The notes: generated by a model not told the origin, from the sequence alone. A stretch of DNA of 64,000 nucleotides from Geminicoccaceae bacterium (GCA_028279345.1 JANQNY010000005.1:28233-92232), one strand, 5' to 3'; shown: positions 35,271-43,571, counted from the first letter of the stretch. A program made the numbers and translations.

Positions 35271-35621
35271 ATGGGGAAGCGGCGGTTCCTTAGCTCCATT
35301 AGCGGTGCTCCGGTCGGCCCGGCGCATTGGGACTGGGACAGCCTGGAGCGCGTCACCATTCCCGCGGGCGGCGGCGCGGCGCGGACGCTCCTGCCGCTCA
35401 CGGGCAAGAGCTACTTCGTGCAGCCATCGATCGACGCACGGATGCGCGCTGGCGACGTCGCGGTCGAGGCCGACGCCGATTCGCCGCCGCTCTCGGCCGC
35501 CGCGGTCTACTGGTTCCCGCGGGCGCAGGGCGAGATCTACGTCTCTTTTGTCGCCAAGGACGGTGCCTCGACCGGCCTCGTCGAGGTGTGGGAAGCCAAC
35601 GACTTCGAGCCGGCGACCTAG
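35271..35621 (+). CDS. Small early hypothetical protein
   Basis: A 116-residue protein with no recognised family. It starts MGKRRFLSSISG and contains TLLPLTGKSYFVQPSIDARM. The second half is beta-rich (AAVYWFPRAQGEIYVSFVAKDG). It sits 16 bp after the antirepressor and 3 bp before the transposase gene, in the same direction, so it belongs to the early operon. There is no signal peptide and no membrane segment. Confidence 0.65.
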   Translation: MGKRRFLSSISGAPVGPAHWDWDSLERVTIPAGGGAARTLLPLTGKSYFVQPSIDARMRAGDVAVEADADSPPLSAAAVYWFPRAQGEIYVSFVAKDGASTGLVEVWEANDFEPAT

Positions 35622-35624
35622 TCG

Positions 35625-37730
35625 ATGGCGCCATGGCTCACCGCTGCCGAGATTGCCGCGCGCGCCGCGCCGGGGCTGCCAGGCAGCGAGCGCGGTGTCC
35701 AGCTACGCGCACAGGACACCTCGTGGCCTCGCCGCCGGCGGCAAGGTCGCGGCGGGGGGTGGGAGTACCACGCGGCTTCAATACCCGAGTTGAGCGGGGT
35801 TCTGGTGACGGGCGGTGGTGAGGTGGACGGCTCCGCCCGTCAGCAGAGGCCCGCCAACGATGTGGTGGAGACCGTCGATCGGTCGGCGCGGGTGGCGACG
35901 GAGCTGGCGGCCTGGCAGCGCTCGGCGATGGAGGCGCGGCTCGTGCTGCTCGCCGAGATCGACCGGCGGGTGATCGAGACGGGCTGCCGGCGGACGGCGG
36001 CGCGGGCGGCGCTGGTCGAAGAGATCGACGACGGCCGGGCACCGATCGCGCTGCAGGAGGCCGCGCGACGGGCCAATGCGCGGGCGGGCAAGCACCGGGC
36101 GGTGAGCGTGCGCTCGCTGGAGCGCTGGGAGCGCGACCGCGCGGCGGGCAATGTGGCGGTGGCGCCGCTGGCGCCGGCAGCCGACGCGGCGCCCGACTGG
36201 CTGGAGCCGCTGCTCAGGCTCTACCGGCAGCCGCAGAAACCGAGCCTCGCGCAGTGCGTCGAGATGTTGCCGGTGGCGGTCCGTCCCTCCTATGCGCAGG
36301 CGGCGCGCGCCTTCCGGGATCTCGGCATCGTCACCAAGAGCCGCGGCCGCATGGGTCCGCGGGCGCTCCTCGCGTTGCAGGTCTATGTAACGCGCTCGAC
36401 CGAGGGGATGGAGCCGGCCCAGGTCTACACGGCCGACGGCCACACCGCCGATTTCGAGGTCGCCCACCCGAAACACGGGCAGCCGTTCAGGCCCGAGATC
36501 ACGACGGTGGTCGACGTGGCGACCAGGCGAGTCGTGGGCTGGTCGGTGGCGCTCGCCGAAAGCCGCTGGGCGGTTGCCGACGCGCTGCGCCAGGCGATCG
36601 GCACGGCCGTGCCGGCGATCCTCTACACCGACGGCGGCACCGGCTACGTCAACAAGCACTTCGGCGACGAGGCGGTGGGGGTGCTTGCCCGCGCCGGCGT
36701 CACGCCGAAGCGCTCGCTCCCTTACCGCTCGCAGGCGCGCGGCCTGATCGAGCGGCTCAACCAGAGCCTTTGGGTGCGCTCCGGTCGCCAATGGCGGACC
36801 TTCGTCGGCGCGGACATGGATCAGGAGGCCCGTAGCCGGGTCTTCAAGGCCACCAGAAACGCCGTTCGAGAGGGTGGTCCGACCCCGCTGCCGCCCTGGC
36901 AGCGCTTCATGGAATGGGCCGCAGCGCAGGTCGCCATGTACAACGCGCGACCGCACTCGGCGCTCGGCTGTTCACCCGACGAGGCCTGGCAGCGCGCGAT
37001 GGCGGGCGGCTGGGAACCCGTGCGGCTCGCCGATGGCGAGATGGAAGACCTCTTCCGGCCCTACGAGCTACGCACCGTCAAGCGCGGCGCCGTCTCCATT
37101 CTCGGCCATCGCTATCTCAGCCGGGACCTCGAAGAGCATGGCGGGCGTACGGTGGCCGTCGGCTACGACATCCACGACCCTAGCCGGGTGTGGGTGCGGG
37201 CGGAGCCGAACGGGGCGCTCCTGGCGGTGGCCGAGCTGGACGCCTTCACCACGCCCTACTTCCCGGCCTCGGCGATCGAGCAGGCCGAGGCGAGACGCGC
37301 CACCGAGGCGCTCAAGCGGCTGGATGACAAGCGCGATCGCGTGATCGCCGAGCGCGACGGCGGCCCGCCGCTCGCCATCGTCCGAGAAGAGCGCACCGCG
37401 GCCGACCTGGCGCTGATGGCGGAACTGGAGGCCGAGCTCTCCGGGGCGCTACCGGCGCAGGCTGGCGGCGCATCCTTGAGCGCAGAGGCGCTGCCGGCGT
37501 CGGGCGAGCTGGCGATCCCGTCGGCGGACGCGTCGGACGAGGCGCGGCATGCGGCCTGGCAGGCGGTGGATGCGGCCGTCGCCGAAGGCCGCGAGGTGCC
37601 GGAGCGGGTGGCCCGCTGGCACCGCGACTATCGCGAGAGCCCGGCCTTCTACGACCGCGCGCACCGCTTCGGCGGCGCGGCGCTCATGGACCTCATCGAG
37701 ACCAGCACCGCGAGGAGGCGCGCGGGATAG
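35625..37730 (+). CDS. A: Mu A-type DDE transposase
   Basis: A 701-residue transposase. N-terminal DNA-binding region is followed by an rve/DDE core: D271 (QVYTADGHTADFEV), D336 (ILYTDGGTGYVN) and E376 (ARGLIERLNQ). The positions nearly coincide with MuA D269, D336 and E392, and the spacing supports a functional triad. A Mu-transposase C-terminal beta-barrel follows (FRPYELRTVKRGAVSILGHRYL). MuA cuts the phage ends and joins them to target DNA. The last 60 residues include an acidic and alanine-rich stretch that may contact MuB. Catalytic residues look intact. Confidence 0.96.
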   Translation: MAPWLTAAEIAARAAPGLPGSERGVQLRAQDTSWPRRRRQGRGGGWEYHAASIPELSGVLVTGGGEVDGSARQQRPANDVVETVDRSARVATELAAWQRSAMEARLVLLAEIDRRVIETGCRRTAARAALVEEIDDGRAPIALQEAARRANARAGKHRAVSVRSLERWERDRAAGNVAVAPLAPAADAAPDWLEPLLRLYRQPQKPSLAQCVEMLPVAVRPSYAQAARAFRDLGIVTKSRGRMGPRALLALQVYVTRSTEGMEPAQVYTADGHTADFEVAHPKHGQPFRPEITTVVDVATRRVVGWSVALAESRWAVADALRQAIGTAVPAILYTDGGTGYVNKHFGDEAVGVLARAGVTPKRSLPYRSQARGLIERLNQSLWVRSGRQWRTFVGADMDQEARSRVFKATRNAVREGGPTPLPPWQRFMEWAAAQVAMYNARPHSALGCSPDEAWQRAMAGGWEPVRLADGEMEDLFRPYELRTVKRGAVSILGHRYLSRDLEEHGGRTVAVGYDIHDPSRVWVRAEPNGALLAVAELDAFTTPYFPASAIEQAEARRATEALKRLDDKRDRVIAERDGGPPLAIVREERTAADLALMAELEAELSGALPAQAGGASLSAEALPASGELAIPSADASDEARHAAWQAVDAAVAEGREVPERVARWHRDYRESPAFYDRAHRFGGAALMDLIETSTARRRAG

Positions 37731-37732
37731 GT

Positions 37733-37766
37733 GCGACCGGACGCCTGTCCGCGTCCGGTCGCTTTT
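37733..37766 (+). terminator. Strong hairpin with T-run between A and B genes
   Basis: A perfect 12-bp stem (GCGACCGGACGC, 37,733-37,744, with GCGTCCGGTCGC, 37,751-37,762) encloses a 6-nt loop and is followed by TTTT. It begins two bases after the A stop codon and lies 28 bp before the B start. It has the form of an intrinsic terminator or attenuator. It would reduce B and downstream expression relative to A. Confidence 0.8.
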
Positions 37767-37794
37767 GTCGCCACGGAGACGACGGAGAGCGAGC

Positions 37795-38535
37795 ATGGAC
37801 AGCCCTCACGGGCATCACAAGGGTTTTGCGCCGATCGGCGTCGTCGCGCGCTGCGCACAGGCGCTGGAGCGGGCGCGGTCACGGCGCGAGGAGCTGCCCG
37901 GCATCGTCTGCCTCTCCGGCTTCGCGGGGCTCGGCAAGACCACGGCGGCCGCGGCGCTCGCCGCGCGGTTCGACTGTGCCTTCCTGGAGTGCCAGCCCTA
38001 TTGGAGCCAGAAGCACACCGTTCAGAAGCTCGCCTACGAATTGTCGGTTGGCGGCGACGGCACGTTGCCCGTCATTGCCGAGCGCTGTGCCGAGCAGCTC
38101 GCCCGCTCCGGCAAGGGCGTCATCTGGGACGACTTCGACACGTTCGCCGAGAAGAAGTCGCTCGTGGAGCTGGTGCGCGGCATCTACAAGGCGAGCGGCG
38201 CGCCGATGTTGATCATCGGTGAAGAGCTGCTGCCGAAGCGGCTCGAGCGCTACGAGACCTTCCACGGCCGCATCCTGCAGTTCGTGCTCGCGCCGCGGGC
38301 AGACCTGAACGACGCCCGCGCACTGGCGGAGGTCTACGCGCCCGGACTGACGCTTGCCGACGACGCGTTGGAGCACTTGGTTGCGCGTGTATCGGGTCTG
38401 ACACGCCGCCTGTCGACCACCCTTGATACTTGGTCCGGCATTGCCGCCGAGCGGGGCTTGGACGCGGTCGACTTCAACGCGGTGCGTGATTGGCCGATCT
38501 TGGACGGTCGCTCCCCGGAGCTGCGTCGGCCATGA
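37795..38535 (+). CDS. B: Mu B-type transposition ATPase (target-DNA activator)
   Basis: A 246-residue AAA+ protein, shorter than Mu B (312). Walker A GFAGLGKTT occupies residues 42-50, with Walker B-like KGVIWDDFDTF. MuB chooses target DNA and stimulates the A transposase. The N-terminal HTH arm of Mu B is missing; the protein starts close to the ATPase core. This TniB/MuB-like short form is common in alphaproteobacterial transposable phages. The ATG has GGAGAGCGAGC upstream. The stop overlaps the next gene. Confidence 0.92.
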   Translation: MDSPHGHHKGFAPIGVVARCAQALERARSRREELPGIVCLSGFAGLGKTTAAAALAARFDCAFLECQPYWSQKHTVQKLAYELSVGGDGTLPVIAERCAEQLARSGKGVIWDDFDTFAEKKSLVELVRGIYKASGAPMLIIGEELLPKRLERYETFHGRILQFVLAPRADLNDARALAEVYAPGLTLADDALEHLVARVSGLTRRLSTTLDTWSGIAAERGLDAVDFNAVRDWPILDGRSPELRRP

Positions 38536-39146
38536 GGGGTCGGCGGAAGGCGATCGCGGCGCGGCGGGTGGGCCTAGCCCAGCTCGACGGCGTGTGGGTG
38601 GCGATCCGCCGACGCCACGCGGAGGCGCCGGACTGGCCTTGGACCGTGCGGTCGGTGGCCGCCGAGGCGGAGGCGGACGAGCAGGTCGCGCGCGACTTTG
38701 TGCTGGCCCTGGAGCGGGGCGGGTTCGTTACTGCGGTGAGCCGGGTCGCGGCGCGCAAGCGGCCCTACCTCTTGATTCGCGACCCCGGTGTGGTGCGGCC
38801 GCGGCTCACCAGGGACGGCAAGCCGCAGCCGCGGTGGCAGAAGACCGAAGCGATCTGGCGAGCGCTCTGGATTCTCAAGGCCGGCTCCGTCGAGGAGCTG
38901 CTGGCGGCTTGTGCCGAAGCTCCGGAGCCGGTCACGCGCAAAGACGTCGGGACCGCGCTTTCCTGGTGGGCAAAGGGCGGGTTCGTCGAGGTCGAGCGGG
39001 AACACCCCGAGCGCGCGAGATCCGTCATCGTACGGTTTCGGGGCGTCGAGCGACCGGGGCCGCAGGCGCCCGAATGGGGCCGCACCGGGTCGCTCTACGA
39101 GCCGAACGAGGGTGCCATCGCCTATCAGGGGGTGCCCCGTGGCTGA
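38532..39146 (+). CDS. Hypothetical early protein, winged-helix-like
   Basis: A 204-residue protein, unrecognised. The first 90 residues read like a winged helix used by replication or transcription proteins (VWVAIRRRHAEAPDWPWTVRSVAAEAEADEQVARDFVLALERGGFV). A second similar segment follows (IWRALWILKAGSVEELLAACAEAPEPVTRKDVGTALSWWAKGG). I infer DNA binding. It overlaps B (ATGA) and the next gene (by 8 bp). Equivalent unknown genes follow B in other transposable phages. Confidence 0.65.
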   Translation: MRGRRKAIAARRVGLAQLDGVWVAIRRRHAEAPDWPWTVRSVAAEAEADEQVARDFVLALERGGFVTAVSRVAARKRPYLLIRDPGVVRPRLTRDGKPQPRWQKTEAIWRALWILKAGSVEELLAACAEAPEPVTRKDVGTALSWWAKGGFVEVEREHPERARSVIVRFRGVERPGPQAPEWGRTGSLYEPNEGAIAYQGVPRG

Positions 39147-39507
39147 GGGTCGGCAGGTAGCCCGCGCGCGAGCGGCTTGGGGCGACCGACTGCCCGATTG
39201 GGTGGAGGCGCTCGCCAGGGCCTGCGACGGCGAAAGCCAGGGCAAGGTCGGCCTGCGCATCGGCTACTCGGCCGCGGTCGTCAACCAGGTCGTCGGCAAC
39301 GACTATCGGGGCGACATGGCGGCCGTCGAGCGCGCCGTGCGCGGCGCCTTTCTCGGGCTTTCGGTGGAGTGCCCGGTCCTCGGCGAGATCTCGACGGTCG
39401 CGTGCCGGGGCCACCAGGCGCGCTCGTTCCAGGCTGCTTCCAGCAATTCGGTGAAGGTCCGGCTCTTCCGGACCTGCCCATCGTGCCCGCATCGGAGGAC
39501 GAAATGA
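39139..39507 (+). CDS. Small DNA-binding-like protein with C-terminal cysteines
   Basis: A 122-residue protein. The middle resembles a helix-turn-helix (GKVGLRIGYSAAVVNQVVGNDYRGD). Near the end, CP..C..H-like residues (RTCPSCPHRR) could bind zinc. Start GTG 39,139. Such proteins are annotated as transcriptional regulators in Mu-like phages. No function can be proved from sequence. It overlaps its neighbours by 8 and 4 bp. Confidence 0.7.
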   Translation: MAEGRQVARARAAWGDRLPDWVEALARACDGESQGKVGLRIGYSAAVVNQVVGNDYRGDMAAVERAVRGAFLGLSVECPVLGEISTVACRGHQARSFQAASSNSVKVRLFRTCPSCPHRRTK

Positions 39508-40031
39508 GCGACCTCGCAACGATCGAGGCGCGTGCCCTCGCATTTTCGGAGGCGCGCAAGGAGCTGAAGGCCGAGATCGACGACCTCCAGCATGTGATCG
39601 AAACGGCGAAGCGCCAGCGGATGAAGCGGCTCCGCGAGCTGGTTGCGGAAGCGAAGGCGAAGAAGGCCGAGCTGAAGGCCGAGATCGAGGCCGCACCTGA
39701 GGTCTTCAAGCGACCCAAGACGCGCGTGCTCCACCAGATCAAGGTCGGCTTCGCCAAGGGGCGTCAGTCGCTGCCGATCGCCGACCCCGACGGGGTCGTG
39801 AAGCAGGTTCGAAAGCTCTTCAAAGACCGCTTCAACGCCCTCGTGAAGGTCACCGAGGCGCCCAACAAGACCGCCCTGATCCGGCTGCCTGCCAAGGACC
39901 TGACCCGCCTGGGGCTCAAGGTCCGCGAGGGGAAGAACGAGACCGTCGTCGCGCCCGAGGATTCGGAGGTCGACAAGATCGTGACGGCCCTCCTCGACGA
40001 CGCGAAGGACAAGGCGGAGACGGGCGCATGA
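39504..40031 (+). CDS. Gam-like host-nuclease inhibitor candidate
   Basis: A 175-residue, lysine- and glutamate-rich protein with a long N-terminal coiled coil (about residues 15-70: KELKAEIDDLQHVIETAKRQ...). The C-terminal half is compact: KTRVLHQIKVGFAKGRQSLP ... KTALIRLPAKDLTRLGLKVREGKNETVV. Mu Gam has the same layout: a helix followed by a DNA-end-binding domain protecting ends from RecBCD. The position between early and GemA genes also fits. The similarity is structural in kind rather than clear residue identity, so this is inference. GGAGGACGAA precedes the ATG. Confidence 0.6.
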   Translation: MSDLATIEARALAFSEARKELKAEIDDLQHVIETAKRQRMKRLRELVAEAKAKKAELKAEIEAAPEVFKRPKTRVLHQIKVGFAKGRQSLPIADPDGVVKQVRKLFKDRFNALVKVTEAPNKTALIRLPAKDLTRLGLKVREGKNETVVAPEDSEVDKIVTALLDDAKDKAETGA

Positions 40032-40216
40032 TCCCCGTCGCCGAGCAGATCAGGTGCGTCGAGCGCGAGATCCGGATGCGCAAGCGGGTCTATCCGCGGC
40101 GCGTCATGCGTTGGGCCATGCGGGCGGAGACGGCGCGCCAAGAGATCGCCGCGATGGAGGCGGTGGCCGAGAGCCTGCGCGAGTATGAGGGGCTCGTCGG
40201 GGAGCGGCTCTTATGA
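40028..40216 (+). CDS. Small basic hypothetical protein
   Basis: A 62-residue helical protein (MIPVAEQIRCVEREIRMRKRVYPRRVMRW...), overlapping genes on both sides by 4 bp. The repeated YPRRVMRWAMRAETA segment recalls small proteins of unknown role that follow Gam in Mu-like phages (DUF3164-neighbour class). No function assigned. Confidence 0.7.
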   Translation: MIPVAEQIRCVEREIRMRKRVYPRRVMRWAMRAETARQEIAAMEAVAESLREYEGLVGERLL

Positions 40217-40476
40217 GCGCTTCTCGGGCGCGGACGGAGTGCCTGGCGCCGGGGTGCGCGGCGCCGATCGTCGGCGACGGGATGCCGTTCTGCGGAGGGC
40301 ACGCGACGCTCGTCAACATCCAGGCCTTTCGGCTGTTCGCGTTCCACCTGCAGCTCTGGCTGAGCGGGCCGGGCTGGGTCCCCGAAAGCTATCGCCGGGC
40401 GACGCTGCGCGGCACTCTCGATGCGTGCTGCCGCGAGGCGATCGAAGCCGGGGCGCAGACGGAGCCAGGCGAGTGA
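40213..40476 (+). CDS. Small zinc-finger-like hypothetical protein
   Basis: An 87-residue protein with a compact CxxxxC...CxxH pattern (ECLAPGCAAPI ... MPFCGGHATLV), suggesting one bound zinc. A helical remainder follows. Overlaps neighbouring genes by 4 bp at both ends (ATGA/GTGA), so it is part of the same transcript. Not recognised further. Confidence 0.7.
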   Translation: MSASRARTECLAPGCAAPIVGDGMPFCGGHATLVNIQAFRLFAFHLQLWLSGPGWVPESYRRATLRGTLDACCREAIEAGAQTEPGE

Positions 40477-40619
40477 GCGGGCTCTACGGGCTGGCGGCGC
40501 TGCTGGTCGACGAGATCGACCGCTGGCCGCCCGCGCGCACGCGGGGCGGCCGGATCGGGCGAGCGCAGCGCGTGCTCGAGGCCGCCGGCGTGGCACCGGG
40601 GGGGGGCGTCCGTGGCTGA
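40473..40619 (+). CDS. Very small hypothetical protein
   Basis: A 48-residue reading frame with a GTG start at 40,473 (GTGA overlap), beginning VSGLYGLAALLVDEIDRW and ending in the seven-G run GGGGGGC region. The 4-bp and 8-bp overlaps with neighbours support coding. Function unknown. Confidence 0.5.
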   Translation: MSGLYGLAALLVDEIDRWPPARTRGGRIGRAQRVLEAAGVAPGGGVRG

Positions 40620-41403
40620 GCCGCCGGTTGCTCAGGAGGCACCCCCGCCGTTTCACGCGGCACCGGTGGTCGAGGCGGTCGTCGCCCGCGGGTGCGCGCC
40701 GTTCCGAGCGCCCGTAAACGCTCCGGAGAAGCCGCCCACGGAGGTGGGAGGGCGCCGGCTGCCGGTCGCGGTGCGTGGCGTGCGGTATGAGTCGGTGACC
40801 GAAGCGCTGGAGGCGCTCGGCCTGTCCTGGGCGGACATTCGCAAGGCTCGGCGGGAAGGTTTGGAGCCGGCCGAGGCGATCGAGCAGGCGCTCACCCGCC
40901 GAGAGGGGGTCGGCGAGTCCCGCCAGCGTCCCAAGCGGGCGCCCTCAAGCGCTCCGGCAAAGCGCACCACGTCAACGCCGGCAGCGCCGCCGGCGAAGCA
41001 AGCGCGCGTCTTCGAGCTGCCGCGGATGGAGGCCTTGCCGGGGCTCGACGTCGCATCGACGCGGCTGCTCCACAAGCTCGTCCAGCTCCACGACGAGGGG
41101 CTGATGCCGGCGCGGCCGATGTGGATCGTGCAGCAATCCGGCATGGCGCGCCTGACGGGGCTCGCGAAGCTCGGGCTGCTCGAGCGCGAAGGGTGGGTCG
41201 CCAGGGAGCCTGCGCCGGACAGTGGCATCGTCCTGGGGCTCGCCCGGAGGCCCGGCGCAAGTGGCGGGCGCGAGGTCGAGACGGTCGTCAAGACGATCGA
41301 GATCGACGGCGAGTTCGTCACGGCGCCGGTGCAGGTCATCAAGCCACCGCCGCAGGAGGACCCGAGCGGGGTGCCGGCGCGGCCGACACGAGGAGGCTGG
41401 TGA
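40612..41403 (+). CDS. Hypothetical protein, Pro/Ala-rich with C-terminal helical domain
   Basis: A 263-residue protein from GTG 40,612. Residues 1-55 are proline-rich and low in complexity. A short helix-turn-helix-like segment follows: ESVTEALEALGLSWADIRKARREG. A second basic linker and a C-terminal winged-helix-like domain (LPRMEALPGLDVASTRLLHKLVQLHDEGLMP ... ARLTGLAKLGLLEREGWVAREP) complete it. DNA binding is inferred. It overlaps gemA by one base. Not recognised as a named family. Confidence 0.65.
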   Translation: MAEPPVAQEAPPPFHAAPVVEAVVARGCAPFRAPVNAPEKPPTEVGGRRLPVAVRGVRYESVTEALEALGLSWADIRKARREGLEPAEAIEQALTRREGVGESRQRPKRAPSSAPAKRTTSTPAAPPAKQARVFELPRMEALPGLDVASTRLLHKLVQLHDEGLMPARPMWIVQQSGMARLTGLAKLGLLEREGWVAREPAPDSGIVLGLARRPGASGGREVETVVKTIEIDGEFVTAPVQVIKPPPQEDPSGVPARPTRGGW

Positions 41404-42128
41404 TGGTGGATGCGTGCTACCTCCATGACGTTCGCAAGGTGCACGGGCTCAGGCGGGCCTGCGGCCTCGACGAGGACGGCTATCGCGACCTGGTCGGCCG
41501 CGTGAGCGAAGGGCGCACGACCTCGCTAAAGGAGCTCAGGAGCGGCGAACGGAGCAGGCTCATCGGCGAGCTGGCGCGCCGGGCGCCGCCGCGCGAGGGC
41601 GGCGGGCGGCGGTACACGAACGCCTATGCGCGGAAAGCTCAGGCGCTCTGGATCACCGCCTACTGGCTCGGCACGGTCGAGAACAAGAGCCACCAAGCGC
41701 TGGAGGACTTCGCCAGGCGGCAGACGGGCGTCGATCGGATCGAATGGCTGCAGGCGCACACCGACAGCGCGCGGGCGCCGCGATTCGGGACGGCCGATGC
41801 GTCGAAGGTGATCGACGCGATCAAGCAGATCCTCAAGCGAACCGGGTTCGACCCGGACGTGCCGGCGCGGGTCGTCAAGCAGTTGCAGGCCAGGCGGGCG
41901 GACGGCCGGCCGCTCGCGCCGGGGCACGCGACCAAGCTCGAGGCGATCCTGCATCTGTGGCGCCGGCTGCATGCGGCCGGTGCCGTGCGGATCGCTTCCG
42001 AGGAGGCGCTCGATTCCTGGGTCGAGGGGGCGTTCCGGGTGCGGTCGCGGCCGGCACTCGACGAACGACAGGCGGACCTGGCGATGGAGCGCCTCGGCCG
42101 CTGGCTCCGGCAGGCGGAGGGCGGATAG
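41403..42128 (+). CDS. gemA: GemA-like regulatory protein (Mu gp16, DUF1018)
   Basis: A 241-residue protein of the DUF1018/GemA family: an N-terminal HDVRKVHGLRRACGLDEDGYRDLV segment, the QALWITAYWLG core and a C-terminal helical bundle. In Mu, GemA modulates host gene expression and DNA supercoiling-related functions. I start it at ATG 41,403, which overlaps the previous stop. The C-terminal half has a conserved ADASKVIDAIKQILKRTGFDP segment usual in this family. Overlaps the DnaA-like gene by one base. Confidence 0.85.
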   Translation: MVDACYLHDVRKVHGLRRACGLDEDGYRDLVGRVSEGRTTSLKELRSGERSRLIGELARRAPPREGGGRRYTNAYARKAQALWITAYWLGTVENKSHQALEDFARRQTGVDRIEWLQAHTDSARAPRFGTADASKVIDAIKQILKRTGFDPDVPARVVKQLQARRADGRPLAPGHATKLEAILHLWRRLHAAGAVRIASEEALDSWVEGAFRVRSRPALDERQADLAMERLGRWLRQAEGG

Positions 42129-42397
42129 TGACGGCCGACGTGGGCACGCTGCCCTTCGTGACGGCGAAGCTCGAGGCCGTGGCGCGCGAGCTCGGCTGCA
42201 ACGTCCGTACGTTGAAGATGCGCTCGAAGCTCCCAGAGGTGGTCGAGGTCCGGCGCCGGGCCATCGTTATCCTGCACAAGCGGCACGGCTGGGGCGTTGC
42301 CAGGATCGGCCGCGCGTTGGGGCGCGACCACACGACGATCATGCATCACCTGCAGGTGGCGCAGGAGCGCGGGGAGCAGGCCGATGGCCGAGGCTGA
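42128..42397 (+). CDS. DnaA domain IV-like DNA-binding protein
   Basis: An 89-residue protein consisting almost wholly of a DnaA C-terminal-type domain: LEAVARELGCNVRTLKMRSKLPEVVEVRRRA..., ending in the signature GRDHTTIMHHL, equivalent to the RDHTTVLHA box that reads DnaA boxes. No ATPase domain is attached. Start GTG 42,128. It may bind host DnaA boxes or a phage site. It lies between gemA and the Mor-like gene. Confidence 0.8.
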   Translation: MTADVGTLPFVTAKLEAVARELGCNVRTLKMRSKLPEVVEVRRRAIVILHKRHGWGVARIGRALGRDHTTIMHHLQVAQERGEQADGRG

Positions 42398-42848
42398 GCC
42401 GCCGCCGCTGCCGCCGCTGCTCGAGGAGATCCGCCTGATCCTCGAAGAGGCCGGCGACGCACGGGCTTATGACCGCGTTCTCAAGCTCGCCGAGGAGTGC
42501 GGCGGTGGCCGGCTCTCGATTCCGGAGCACCCGAGGCCGCGCGATCGCATCGTCGAGGTCCTCGGCGGGCGCGGCGCGGCCGCGGTGGCCAAGCACCTCG
42601 TGCTTCGCTATCCGGACCCGGCCATCACGATCCCGATCGCGCGCCCGACGCGGCTCTACCACAAGGCGCGGCGGCTCCGCGCGCGCGGCTGGTCGGTGAC
42701 CCGCATCTGCCGGGCGCTCATCCTCGGGCGGAACACGACCTTGCGGTACATCGCCGGCATGCCGCGCCCCGACTTCAGTCAGGGTCCACGGGAGCAGCCG
42801 AAGGCCTCGCTCCGCGACCTGCAGCTCGACTTCCTGGACCAGCTGTAG
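42384..42848 (+). CDS. Mor-like middle-operon transcription activator
   Basis: A 154-residue protein. The N-terminal part (LAEECGGGRLSIPEHPRPRDRI) matches the Mor/C dimerisation region (fGGr.lyIP). A C-terminal helix-turn-helix follows: LRARGWSVTRICRALILGRNTTLRYI. Mu Mor turns on the middle promoter and C turns on late promoters. Only one such gene lies in the window, so it may serve both roles. It is the last gene before the late region and precedes the shared promoter-like motif by about 20 bp. Confidence 0.72.
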   Translation: MAEAEPPPLPPLLEEIRLILEEAGDARAYDRVLKLAEECGGGRLSIPEHPRPRDRIVEVLGGRGAAAVAKHLVLRYPDPAITIPIARPTRLYHKARRLRARGWSVTRICRALILGRNTTLRYIAGMPRPDFSQGPREQPKASLRDLQLDFLDQL

Positions 42849-42866
42849 CGTCGCATCGGACCCCGC

Positions 42867-42936
42867 GGCGGTACCTTCGAGCGCGATCGCGCGCGTGCGA
42901 AACCTCGCGCCGTCACGTTGCGGTTGAGGTGGTGAC
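42867..42936 (+). promoter_or_regulatory. Candidate middle/late promoter with 19-bp shared motif
   Basis: Positions 42,867-42,885 (GGCGGTACCTTCGAGCGCG) match 18 of 19 bases with 55,107-55,125, upstream of the protease gene. The motif continues into GC-rich dyad GCGCGATCGCGC. Both copies open late operons, which suits a phage activator binding site. No good sigma-70 -35 box is seen, as expected for an activator-dependent promoter. Confidence 0.5.
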
Positions 42937-43272
42937 TTGGGCTGGTTGCAGGAGTGGTCGGGGCTCGTTTCCGTGCTGATGCTCGGGATTGTGCTGCCGA
43001 CGGTGGCGTGGACGCGCGCCGTCGCGCAGCGGGTTCTCGTTCTCGAGCAGCAGATGGCCGCCAGGCCGACTGGCTTGGAGATCCACCGCGAGCACGAAGA
43101 CGACGTGCATCGCATCGACGTCGCGGCGACGAAACTGCGCGGTGACGTCGAAGGGCTGCAGCGCGAGGTCAACGCCAGCCTCAACGGCGTCGGCAAGGAA
43201 ATCACCCGTCTGGCGAACGCGGTCGAGAACCAGACCGCGATCCTGACCGAGGTAGCGAGGAGAGACGGGTGA
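42937..43272 (+). CDS. DUF2730-like membrane-anchored coiled-coil protein
   Basis: A 111-residue protein with one N-terminal membrane segment (LVSVLMLGIVLPTVAW) and a coiled coil (RVLVLEQQMAAR ... LRGDVEGLQREVNASLN). This is the DUF2730 pattern, found at the same place in Mu-like phages (gp25 region). A role in lysis or membrane anchoring is possible but unproven. Start TTG 42,937 with GAGGTGG upstream. Confidence 0.75.
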   Translation: MGWLQEWSGLVSVLMLGIVLPTVAWTRAVAQRVLVLEQQMAARPTGLEIHREHEDDVHRIDVAATKLRGDVEGLQREVNASLNGVGKEITRLANAVENQTAILTEVARRDG

Positions 43273-43571
43273 GCGATCTGCCCTCAGCGGTGCGTGAGCA
43301 CTTGCGCGCGCACATTCTGGCGATCCTCCAGGACCTCGAAGGGCGCGAAGCGAACGACGTCATCCTGCTCGACCTGCTCCGGGCGCGCGGCGTCACCAAC
43401 GGCGCGGATGTGCTCCGGCGCGAGCTGGAGTGGCTGGCCGAGGCCGACTGCGTCGCGCTCCGCGATTTTGGCGAGCTGCTGATCGCCGAGATCACGCCGC
43501 GCGGGCTCCAGGTTGCCAGCGACCAGATCAAACTGCGCGGCATCGGCCGGTTGCCGACCAAGAGACGCTGA
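43269..43571 (+). CDS. Small phage protein, winged-helix-like (gp26 position)
   Basis: A 100-residue protein with winged-helix features: VREHLRAHILAILQDLEGREANDVILLDLLRARG, then LEWLAEADCVAL and LLIAEITPRGLQVASDQ. Similar proteins (VpaChn25/ArsR-like) sit between the DUF2730 and DUF3486 genes of Mu-like phages. It probably binds DNA or terminase. GTG start, 4-bp overlap with DUF2730 gene; stop overlaps the next start. Confidence 0.72.
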   Translation: MSDLPSAVREHLRAHILAILQDLEGREANDVILLDLLRARGVTNGADVLRRELEWLAEADCVALRDFGELLIAEITPRGLQVASDQIKLRGIGRLPTKRR

